64,000 bases of DNA from an uncultured bacterium (GTDB taxonomy: Bacteria > Bacteroidota > Rhodothermia > Rhodothermales > Rubricoccaceae): the NCBI GenBank assembly GCA_947493945.1, contig CANLSR010000009.1, positions 81,636-145,635 on the forward strand, given 5' to 3'. Below are positions 55,158 through 62,791 of the stretch, in pieces. Both the position numbers and the translations under genes were made by a program. Every line of letters starts with the position of its first letter. Positions within the stretch are counted from its first letter, which is position 1. The notes under the pieces are model-generated. The model saw nothing but the letters and a program-made list of their open reading frames with translations, did not search any database and was not told the origin of the DNA.

Positions 55158-57109
55158 GCGTAGACGCCGCCTTTGTTCACGATCTCATCAACGAGCTCAA
55201 CGAACTCGGGGAGCACACCCGGATCGAGGCCAAGACGGCTTCGGAGGTTGGGAAGTCGGCCTTGGAGACCGTCTGCGCTTTCTCGAATGAGCCGGACCTC
55301 GGTGGCGGTCACCTCCTCCTTGGCGTCGCCAGGAGCAAGACCCCGGACCTCTTCGGAGACCAGCCATACGAGGTCGTTGGAGTCGCAGACCCCGAGCGGG
55401 TGTCGAGCGAGTTAGCAAACAGGTGCGCGACCGAATTCAACCGGCCGGTCCGACCGCGGATTACCCCCGTCAAGATGCCGGGCGGGGTGGTCATCCACGT
55501 CCTGGTCGAAGAGGCGAGCCCCGAAGACAAGCCGGTCATCCTGACGCGGTTCGGGTCTCCTCGCGGGGCGTTCCGCCGGACCGCCGAAGGGGATTTCAAG
55601 GGCACCCACGACGACCTCGCCCTCTTCCTCGGGGACCGTCGGGGGGCGACGTACGACGAGCAGGTCGTGAGGCGTGCGACGCGCGAGGACCTCGACCCTT
55701 CGGCGCTCAGGACCTACAAGAAGCTCCTCCAGGATTCGGGCCGGAGCGCCGAGGTGCTGGAGTTCTCCGACGACGAACTCCTGCAGGCGCTCGGCGCCGT
55801 CGAGCGGACGGACGATGGGCTCAAGCCTACCGTCGCTGGCGTCCTCTTGTTCGGGAGCCGACTCGCGCTCCGGCGCGACTTCCCAATGATGCGCGTCGAC
55901 TACATCCGAGTGCAGGGGACGGAGTGGGTTGAGGACGCCTCGAATCGCTACGACGCTCTCGTGGAGATCCGGGCGCCGCTGCTCACGACGCTCCTCCGCG
56001 CGGAGACGGCCGTCTTGGACGACCTCCCAAAGAAATTCCACCTCCCCGAAGGCAGCCTCCAACGACAAGACATCCTCCCCCTCCCCCGGAAGGTGCTGCG
56101 AGAGGCCATCGTCAACGCACTCATGCACCGGGACTACCAAGTCCACGGGGCGACGCAGATCATACGGTTCGCCGACCGGATCGAGATCCACAACCCTGGT
56201 TACTCGCTCAAGCCTACGGGCCAGCTCGGCAGGCCTGGATCGGCCACGCGCAACCCCGCCATCGCCTCGGTCTTCCACGACACGGACCTCGCAGAGACGA
56301 AGGGGACGGGGATCGGGACCATCCGGCGGCTCATGGAGAAGGCCGAACTGGCACCACCGAAGTTCGAATCCGAGCGAGCCGAGAACCGGTTCGTTGCCCA
56401 TATCCCACTCACCCACTTCCTAAGCCGAGCGGACCTTGACTGGCTCGACGACCTCGGGGAGGAGTTGAGTGCCCACGAGCGGATCGCGCTCGTCCACGTC
56501 CGAGACAACGGGACGGTAAACAACGAGTCTGTCCGGTCGATGACCGGGCTCGACCGGCACGACGCGAGCGCCCTCCTGCGGCGCCTGTCGTCACCGGCCA
56601 TCGCGCTCCTATTGAAAGAGCCCGCCGGGAGTGCCACGTTCTACCTCCCGACTCCCCGGTTTCTCGACTCCCTCCCCTTCGGGGTCACGGTTCCGGGGTA
56701 CGAAGCCGACCCGACTCCTGGAGTGGGAGATGTCGAAATGGCGATCGGTGTCCTCCAATCACGGGAGTCATCTCCCAAACAAGGGGAGTCGGAAGTCAAA
56801 ACAGGGGAGTCACCGGTCAAATCAGGGGAGTCGGTCTCCCCTGCTCTCGACCTGCCCCCGGAGTTGCAAGAGATGGTCGGTGCCCTTCGCAAGAAGGAAG
56901 ACGACGCCGTCATGCGGCCCGTCATCCAAGCGCTTTGCCGCTGGCAGCCGCTCTCGGCTAAAGAGATAGGGGGAGTGATGGGCCGGAAGTACGACTATCT
57001 CCGAGAACGGTACTTGAGCCCGATGGTGAGGGAGGGACAGCTCTCGTTGACGATCCCCGACAAACCGAACAGCAGGCTCCAGAAGTACAAGACCCCCGAG
57101 GACGCGTGA
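55154..57109 (+). CDS. AlbA_2/GHKL ATPase-domain protein inside the hsd operon
   Basis: A 651-residue protein. An AlbA_2 (Schlafen-AlbA) nucleic-acid-binding domain is at about residues 10-165 (HTRIEAKTASEVGKSALETVCAFSNE, GGGHLLLGV), then a GHKL-type HATPase (about residues 310-400: LREAIVNALMHRDYQVHG, GTGIGTIRRLMEKAEL), then winged-helix segments. A tandem of four 7-residue repeats with a K.GES core occurs at about residues 533-562, encoded by 21-bp repeats. The family is often labelled RecG-like helicase, but no helicase motifs are present. The position between hsdM and hsdS suggests a role in the restriction system. Overlaps both neighbours by 4 bases (ATGA, GTGA). Confidence 0.85.
   Translation: MSVDAAFVHDLINELNELGEHTRIEAKTASEVGKSALETVCAFSNEPDLGGGHLLLGVARSKTPDLFGDQPYEVVGVADPERVSSELANRCATEFNRPVRPRITPVKMPGGVVIHVLVEEASPEDKPVILTRFGSPRGAFRRTAEGDFKGTHDDLALFLGDRRGATYDEQVVRRATREDLDPSALRTYKKLLQDSGRSAEVLEFSDDELLQALGAVERTDDGLKPTVAGVLLFGSRLALRRDFPMMRVDYIRVQGTEWVEDASNRYDALVEIRAPLLTTLLRAETAVLDDLPKKFHLPEGSLQRQDILPLPRKVLREAIVNALMHRDYQVHGATQIIRFADRIEIHNPGYSLKPTGQLGRPGSATRNPAIASVFHDTDLAETKGTGIGTIRRLMEKAELAPPKFESERAENRFVAHIPLTHFLSRADLDWLDDLGEELSAHERIALVHVRDNGTVNNESVRSMTGLDRHDASALLRRLSSPAIALLLKEPAGSATFYLPTPRFLDSLPFGVTVPGYEADPTPGVGDVEMAIGVLQSRESSPKQGESEVKTGESPVKSGESVSPALDLPPELQEMVGALRKKEDDAVMRPVIQALCRWQPLSAKEIGGVMGRKYDYLRERYLSPMVREGQLSLTIPDKPNSRLQKYKTPEDA
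56756..56839 (+). repeat. Four 21-bp tandem repeats in the AlbA gene
   Basis: Four 21-base units with the consensus AAA.CAGGGGAGTC... give 7-residue repeats with the core K(Q/T/S)GES. The first unit is the most diverged. The repeats keep frame, so gain or loss of a unit would change only linker length. Confidence 0.75.
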
Positions 57110-57458
57110 CTGACTCTCCCCTGGCCCCGTACCCAACGAAGAAGCCTTCCGGCTTGGACTGGATCGGGCCTATCCCTCAGCAGTGGCAGGTGAGCCGGAA
57201 CGGGCGCTTGTTCTCCCAGAGGAACGAGACGGACCGCCCTGAGCTTCCTGTCCTAGAGGTCTCACTGAAGACCGGCGTCCGAGTCCGCGACCTCGCGAAC
57301 GGGGGGCGGAAGCAGTCGATGAGCGACCGCAGCAAGTACAAGGTGGCCCACGAGGGGGACATCGCCTACAACATGATGCGGATGTGGCAAGGGGCGGTGG
57401 GTGTCTCGCCGACCGACGGGCTCGTGAGTCCGGCCTACGTGGTTGCCCAGCCGAGACC
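57106..57458 (+). pseudogene. hsdS: HsdS specificity subunit, 5' part (interrupted by IS)
   Basis: About 117 codons of hsdS: an N-terminal GLDWIGPIPQQWQVSRNGRLFS start, then the beginning of the first target-recognition domain (EGDIAYNMMRMWQGAVGVSPTDGLVSPAYVV). GTG at 57106 overlaps the stop of the preceding gene (GTGA). An IS3-family element enters after base 57458; reading continues only 25 codons into the element. Removing the element and one GACC copy joins this to the fragment at 58686 in frame, giving an HsdS of about 470 residues, the normal length. The fragment alone cannot recognise DNA. Confidence 0.9.
57455..57458. other. Target-site duplication, left copy (GACC)
   Basis: GACC directly abuts the left end of the IS; the same four bases follow the right end at 58682-58685. 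In the joined reading the duplicated bases fall in the codons for AQPRPGVVP. Confidence 0.85.
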
Positions 57459-57509
57459 TGACCAGCCCCCGTTCTTCGTACCAGCCGGTGTGACAGTGCC
57501 GACGCCGGT

Positions 57510-58301
57510 TCATGGGGACAAGGCGGCCGCGTAGGCGGCCGGTGGAAGGTAGCCGAGCGCGCTGTGCGGGCGGGACTCGTTGTAGTGACGACGCCAGCTC
57601 TCCGTCAGCACGCGGGCCTCGGCCAGCGAGCCGAAGAGCTCTTGGCCCAGGTGCTCGTCGCGGAGCTTCCCGTTGAAGCTCTCCGAGTACCCGTTCTGCC
57701 ACGGCGCGCCGGGGTCGATGTGCTTCGCGTCCGTCTCCGCCGCGTGGAGGTAGCCTGCGACCCGATGGGCGATGAACTCGGAGCCGTTGTCGCTCCGTAC
57801 GAAGCTGGGCGCGCCGCGCTCGGCGATGAGCCGGTCGAGCGTGGCGACGACGTGGTGGCTCGTCAGCGAGCGCCCGACGACCAGCGCCAGGCACTCGCGG
57901 GTGTACTCGTCGAGCACCGTGAGCAGCTTCAGCGCCCGGCCGTCGGCGGTCGCGTCGAACACGAAGTCGTAGCACCACACGTGGTCCGGGCGCTCCGGGG
58001 CGAGCCGGACGGTAGAGTTCTCGCCCGAGGCCTCCGGTAGCCGACGGCGCTTCTGCATCCTCTGTGGGACTTGGAGCCCTGCCTCGCGCCACAGGCGATG
58101 GACGCGCTTCTTGTTCACGGCCCACCCCTCGCCCCGGAGGACAGCCCACGCCCGGCGGTAGCCGTAGCGCGGGTGGTCGCGGGCGAGTCGGAGCAGACGT
58201 GCCACGAGCGCACGGTCCTTCGCCGGGCGCTCGGGCTGGTAGCGGTGGGTCGAACGGGGCTGCCCGACGACGCGGCAGGCGCGGCGCTCGCTGACGCCCA
58301 A
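57510..58301 (-). CDS. IS3-family transposase OrfB (integrase core)
   Basis: The 263 residues read here carry the DDE integrase core: Asp112 in HVWCYDFVFD, Asp171 in RSDNGSEF, and Glu207 in NGYSESFNGK, preceded by the IS3 HTH-like region (LLRLARDHPRYGYRRAWAVLRGEGW). In this family OrfB is made as an OrfAB fusion by -1 frameshift. The frame extends upstream to meet the end of orfA at a GGGGAAAG stretch near 58350, giving KVLSPARRR at the junction. The start shown (GTG 58301) is therefore nominal. Confidence 0.93.
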   Translation of the reverse strand: MGVSERRACRVVGQPRSTHRYQPERPAKDRALVARLLRLARDHPRYGYRRAWAVLRGEGWAVNKKRVHRLWREAGLQVPQRMQKRRRLPEASGENSTVRLAPERPDHVWCYDFVFDATADGRALKLLTVLDEYTRECLALVVGRSLTSHHVVATLDRLIAERGAPSFVRSDNGSEFIAHRVAGYLHAAETDAKHIDPGAPWQNGYSESFNGKLRDEHLGQELFGSLAEARVLTESWRRHYNESRPHSALGYLPPAAYAAALSP

Positions 58302-58345
58302 CTCGCGCTGGACGTGGGCGACGGCCGCACGCCGCCTCGCCGGGC

Positions 58346-58618
58346 TCAGAACTTTCCCCGGGCGACCTCTTTGAGGATGTCGTTATCGAGGGCGAGGTCG
58401 GCGACCAGCTTCTTGAGCCGGGCGTTCTCCTGCTCTAGCTCGCGGAGCCGCCGGGCCTCGGGCTTGCCGACGCCGGCGTACTTCTTCCGCCAGCGGTAGT
58501 AGGTGACCTCGGTGACGCCGATCTCACGGACGGCGTCGGCAACGATCGAGCCCTCGGCGGTGAGGGCTTCGACGCGGCGGAGCTTGGTGACGATCTCTTC
58601 GGGGGTGTGCCGCTTCAT
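58346..58618 (-). CDS. IS3-family transposase OrfA
   Basis: A 90-residue protein with a DNA-binding HTH (TPEEIVTKLRRVEALTAEGSIVADAVREIGVTEVTYYRWRKKY) and a C-terminal leucine-zipper-like segment (ELEQENARLKKLVADLALDNDILKEV). It ends at a GGGGAAAG sequence where -1 slippage would continue into OrfB. ATG at 58618, about 60 bases inside the right end of the element. Confidence 0.93.
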   Translation of the reverse strand: MKRHTPEEIVTKLRRVEALTAEGSIVADAVREIGVTEVTYYRWRKKYAGVGKPEARRLRELEQENARLKKLVADLALDNDILKEVARGKF

Positions 58619-58681
58619 GGTGCTGCGGGGTGGAGCGCGGCACTATCGTAGCGACTGGATCAGATCACGGGGGGCAGGTCA

Positions 58682-58685
58682 GACC
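58682..58685. other. Target-site duplication, right copy (GACC)
   Basis: GACC follows the right end of the IS and matches the four bases at 57455-57458. Confidence 0.85.
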
Positions 58686-59745
58686 CGGGGTCGTCCCGGA
58701 CTACTACGCCTACCTCTTTCGGACAGACGCCTACAAGCAGGAGGTCAACCGACGCTCGCGGGGGATCGTGAGCGACCGCAATCGACTCTACTGGCAGGAC
58801 TTCAAGCAGATTCCGACCCTAGAACCGCCGGAGGACGAGCAGCGACAAATCGCTCGGTATCTGAACTGGCATGGTTGGTACGTGGCGAAGCTCATCAGAA
58901 CCAAGCAGAAGCTGATCGCGCTCCTGAGCGAGCAGAAGCAGGCCATCATCCAGCGGGCGGTCACGCGCGGGCTTGACCCAGGAGTGCCACTGAAACCCTC
59001 CGGCGTGGCGTGGCTTGGCGACGTGCCGTTGAACTGGGAAATGCGTCGCCTCAAGTACCTAGTATTAAATGATTCGACTGGGATCCAGATGGGCCCATTC
59101 GGCGCGTCTCTGACCCAGCTGTCCAGCACGCCAACAGATTACAAAGTGTATGGACAGGCTAACACTATAAGCGGAGACTTTTATACCGGAGAAAGATGGC
59201 TCAATAAAAATCAGTTCCAGGGTCTCGCAAGATACAAGATTGAACCCGGAGACCTAGTATTGACTCGGAAAGGCAGTATTGGCAATTGCAGGGCCGTCCC
59301 AAGTGGAATCATAAGGGGAGTTGCGGACTCGGATACGATCAGAGTGAGGCTCGACCAGAGTCGAGTCCGAGTTCAGTTCGTCGAAATACTTCTTCATGCT
59401 GCTCCTTACGTCAGTCGCCAAGTAGAGCTCTCTCAACGAGGAGCAGTTCTCAGCGGACTCAACACGTCCACGATTGCTGACCTGCGTCTTGCAGTGCCAC
59501 CTCTTGAGGAGCAGGATGACTTACTGCGAATGCTCAACAAGAGAACTCGTGGCGTTGACAAGAGCATAGCTCAGGTAAAGTCCGAGGTTGCCTTGATCCA
59601 GGAATACCATCAGCGGCTGGTGGTCGACGTGGTTACCGGAAAGCTGGACGTACGCGATCTCGAAGTCCACGATGTAGAGGTGGAGGCTTTCAAAGCCGAC
59701 CTAGAGGAGCCCGAAGACCTCGACCCCGCTGCTGCCGACGCCTAA
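58686..59745 (+). pseudogene. hsdS: HsdS specificity subunit, 3' part (interrupted by IS)
   Basis: About 353 codons holding the end of target-recognition domain 1 (RPGVVPDYYAYLFRTDAYKQEVNRR), the central conserved helix (PPEDEQRQIARYLNWHGWYVAKLIRTKQKLIALLSEQKQAIIQRAV), recognition domain 2 (about 59,030-59,500, noticeably AT-rich) and the distal conserved helix (PPLEEQDDLLRMLNKRTRGVDKSIAQVKSE). A GTG at 58630 inside the IS end opens this frame, so a half-size HsdS could be expressed. In some type I systems half-HsdS subunits pair and work with a changed, symmetric specificity; whether that happens here is inference. Confidence 0.88.
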
Positions 59746-59749
59746 AACC

Positions 59750-62700
59750 ATGCCGACGACGAATACCCGCGAGGACGGGTTCGAAGCCCTCATCGTCCGT
59801 CAGATGACTGGGAGCTACCCTGGCCTCCCCACGCCCGAGAGCGCTACAGGAGAGGAGCGCGATCCCTACACTGGCGCCGGGTATGTCGAGGGCGACCCGA
59901 AGGACTACGACAAGGACCACGCGCTCGACCTCCCGAAACTCCTCGACTTCCTCCGCGCGACGCAGCCTGAGCTTGTCGAAGCCCTCGCGCTGGACGACGA
60001 CGGTCCGCTGCGGACCAAGTTTTTGCACCGGCTTCAGGGCGAGGTCGCCAAGCACGGCGTGGTTCACGTCCTCCGGAATGGGGTCAAGCACGGCCCGCAC
60101 CGGGTCGACCTCTACTACCTCCGGCCGTCCGCACAGAACTCCGAGGCCGCCGAGCGCTACGCGGCCAACGTCTTCAGCGTCACCCGCCAGCTCCACTACT
60201 CGAAGGACGCCTCGCGGCTCTCGCTCGACCTCTGCCTGTTCATCAACGGGCTCCCGGTCTGCACCTTCGAACTGAAGAACAGCCTCACGAAGCAGACCGT
60301 CGCCGACGCCATCGAGCAGTACAAGAGGGACCGACACCCCCGAGAGCTTCTCTTCCAGTTTGGACGCTGCCTCGCCCACTTCGCCGTCGATGACAGTGAG
60401 GTCTGGTTCTGCACCCACCTCCAGGGAAAGAAGTCGTGGTTCCTCCCCTTCAACAAGGGCTACAAGAAAGGCGCTGGCAACCCGCCGAACCCAGCCGGGC
60501 TCAAGACGGACTACCTCTGGCGCAGGGTGCTCTCGCGAGACGGGCTCTCGGACATCATCGAGAACTACGCCCAGATCACCGAGGAGAAGGACGAGAAGAC
60601 CGGCAGGAAGAAGCGGACTCAGATCTTCCCCCGGTACCACCAACTCGACGTGGTGCAGAAGCTGCTGGCGGACGTCGCCGACAAGGGGGCCGGGCAGCGG
60701 TACCTCATCCAGCACTCGGCCGGATCGGGCAAGAGCAACTCGATCGCTTGGACCGCGCACCAACTCGTCGGACTGACGAGAACTCGCGGCTCCGGGACGG
60801 TGACGAGAGCGGATGGCGCGGATGTGTTCGACAGCGTCATCGTCGTGACCGACCGGCGCGTGCTCGACAAGCAGCTCCGCAACACGATCAAGCAGTTCGC
60901 CCAGGTCGGCTCCATAGTCGGCCACGCCAAGCGATCGGGGGACCTCCGCCAGTTCATCGAGAAGGGGAAGAAGATCATTATCACGACAGTCCAGAAGTTT
61001 CCGTTTGTCCTGGACGAGATCGGCGACTCCCACCGGGACCGGACCTTCGCCGTCCTCATCGACGAGGCCCACTCTAGTCAGGGCGGCAAGACGGCGGCGG
61101 CCATGAACGACGCGCTGTCGTCCGAAGCGCAGGACGACGACCCCGAGGACGCCGTCAACACCGCGCTTGAGCGCCGGACGGAGTCGCGCCAGATGCTCTC
61201 GAACGCGAGCTACTTCGCGTTCACGGCCACGCCCAAGAACAAGACGCTGGAGCTGTTCGGCGTCCCCATCCCACAGCCGGACGGAACAGAGAAGTACGAG
61301 CCGTTCCACTCGTACACGATGAAGCAGGCCATCCAGGAGGGCTTCATCAAGGACGTGCTCAAGGGCTACACCCCGGTTCTCAGCTACTACCGACTGACGA
61401 AGGCGACCAAGGACGACCCGGAGTTCGACGCGAAGAGGGCCAAGAAGAAGCTCCGCCGCTACGTCGAGTCGCACGACCACGCGGTCCGGACCAAGGCCGA
61501 GATCATGGTCGACCACTTCCACGACAAAGTCCTCGCCAAGCGGAAGCTCGACGGCAATGCCCGAGCGATGGTGGTCACCCCGACGATCGAGCGGGCCATC
61601 CAGACTTGGCGGGCCATTGAAGCCTACCTCAAGGAGCGGAAGAGTCCATACCGCGCCATCATCGCGTTCTCCGACAAGGAGATCGACGGAGAGAAGGTGA
61701 CTGAGTCCCAGCTCAACGGATTCCCGTCCAACCAGATCGAAGCGAAGGTCCGAGAGGACCCCTACCGGTTCCTCGTGGTCGCGGACAAGTTTCAGACGGG
61801 GTACGACGAGCCGCTCTTGCACACCATGTACGTGGACAAGACGCTCTCGGGGATCAAGGCCGTCCAAACCCTAAGCCGCCTGAACCGCGCCCACCCAGCG
61901 AAGCGCGACACGTTCGTGCTCGACTTCGCCAACGACGCCGACACGATCAAGAAGTCGTTCAAGGACTACTACCGGACGACGATCCTCTCGGACAAGACGG
62001 ACCCGAACAAGCTCAACGACCTACAGTCCGACCTCGACGGGTACCAGCTCTACGCCCCCGAGAACGTCGAGGCGTTCGCCGCGCTCTACCTCTCGGGCGC
62101 CGAGCGCGACACGCTCGACCCGATCCTCGACGACGCCCGGGCCCAGTACGTCGAGCTAGACGAGGACGGCCAGGTGGACTTCAAGGGGAAAGCGCGGGCG
62201 TTCGTGAGGACCTACGAGTTCCTCGCCTCCGTCCTCCCCTACACGAGCGTGGAGTGGGAACGGCTCTCGATCTTCCTTCACTTCCTGGTCCCGAAGCTTC
62301 CCTCGCCGATTGAGGACGACCTTTCGAAAGGGGTCTTGGAGTCCATCGACATGGAGAGCTACCGGGCAGAGGCCCAGGCGACCATGCGGATCGCGCTCGA
62401 CGACGAGGACGGCGAGATCGGCCCCGTCCCGATCAGCGGCGGAGGGGCGATCCCGGAGCCGGAGATCGACCTGCTCTCCAACATCGTCCGCACCTTCAAC
62501 GACCTGTTCGGCAACGTCGAGTGGAAGGACGCCGACAAGATCCGGCGCGTGATCGCCGAGGAGATCCCGGGCCGCGTGGCGGCCGACGTGTCGTACCAGA
62601 ACGCGATGGAGAACTCGGACAAGCAGAACGCCCGGATCGAACACGACCGAGCGCTCAAGCGTGTCCTCCTAGAGCTGCTCTCAGACCACACCGAGCTGTT

Positions 62701-62791
62701 CAAACAGTACCAGGACAACGACTCGTTCAGCCACTGGCTGGCAGATACCGTCTTCAAGGCGACGTACCAGACGGGTCGGCCCCCTCTGTAG
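59750..62791 (+). CDS. hsdR: Type I restriction-modification system, restriction subunit HsdR
   Basis: A 1,013-residue translocase-endonuclease. The N-terminal nuclease domain has the PD-(D/E)xK pattern LDLCLFINGLPVCTFELKNS (about residues 160-178). The motor has Walker A HSAGSGKSNSIAW (about residue 321), VIVVTDRRVLDKQL, the DEAH box IDEAHSSQGG (about residue 436), and later motifs FTATPKNKTLELFG and DKFQTGYDEPLLHTMYVDK, with ALSRLNR-type LSRLNRAHP. Starts ATG at 59750, 4 bases after the hsdS stop. Cuts unmodified DNA after ATP-driven translocation, with HsdM and HsdS. Confidence 0.95.
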   Translation: MPTTNTREDGFEALIVRQMTGSYPGLPTPESATGEERDPYTGAGYVEGDPKDYDKDHALDLPKLLDFLRATQPELVEALALDDDGPLRTKFLHRLQGEVAKHGVVHVLRNGVKHGPHRVDLYYLRPSAQNSEAAERYAANVFSVTRQLHYSKDASRLSLDLCLFINGLPVCTFELKNSLTKQTVADAIEQYKRDRHPRELLFQFGRCLAHFAVDDSEVWFCTHLQGKKSWFLPFNKGYKKGAGNPPNPAGLKTDYLWRRVLSRDGLSDIIENYAQITEEKDEKTGRKKRTQIFPRYHQLDVVQKLLADVADKGAGQRYLIQHSAGSGKSNSIAWTAHQLVGLTRTRGSGTVTRADGADVFDSVIVVTDRRVLDKQLRNTIKQFAQVGSIVGHAKRSGDLRQFIEKGKKIIITTVQKFPFVLDEIGDSHRDRTFAVLIDEAHSSQGGKTAAAMNDALSSEAQDDDPEDAVNTALERRTESRQMLSNASYFAFTATPKNKTLELFGVPIPQPDGTEKYEPFHSYTMKQAIQEGFIKDVLKGYTPVLSYYRLTKATKDDPEFDAKRAKKKLRRYVESHDHAVRTKAEIMVDHFHDKVLAKRKLDGNARAMVVTPTIERAIQTWRAIEAYLKERKSPYRAIIAFSDKEIDGEKVTESQLNGFPSNQIEAKVREDPYRFLVVADKFQTGYDEPLLHTMYVDKTLSGIKAVQTLSRLNRAHPAKRDTFVLDFANDADTIKKSFKDYYRTTILSDKTDPNKLNDLQSDLDGYQLYAPENVEAFAALYLSGAERDTLDPILDDARAQYVELDEDGQVDFKGKARAFVRTYEFLASVLPYTSVEWERLSIFLHFLVPKLPSPIEDDLSKGVLESIDMESYRAEAQATMRIALDDEDGEIGPVPISGGGAIPEPEIDLLSNIVRTFNDLFGNVEWKDADKIRRVIAEEIPGRVAADVSYQNAMENSDKQNARIEHDRALKRVLLELLSDHTELFKQYQDNDSFSHWLADTVFKATYQTGRPPL

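Larger units (their letters stand above)
57459..58681 (-). mobile_element. IS3-family insertion sequence (1,223 bp)
   Basis: A complete element with imperfect terminal inverted repeats: left TGACCAGCCCCCGTTCT and right (complement) TGACCTGCCCCCCGTGAT. It encodes OrfA and OrfB on the minus strand. The 4-bp duplication GACC shows recent, clean insertion. Length plus duplication is 1,227 bases, a multiple of three, so hsdS frame is exactly restored on loss. The TGACCTGCCCCC ends resemble the IS3/IS407-like group. Confidence 0.93.

Noticed and set aside
56756..56839. Possible CRISPR-like array
   Set aside because: Units are directly adjacent without spacers and keep reading frame; coding tandem repeat.
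57456..58684. 3-bp target duplication for the IS
   Set aside because: A 3-bp reading (ACC versus GAC) does not match; the 4-bp GACC does, and only this restores the hsdS frame with the terminal TGACC...GGTCA ends.
59690..61867. 725-codon minus-strand frame opposite hsdR
   Set aside because: Antisense shadow; hsdR carries all expected motifs in the plus frame.
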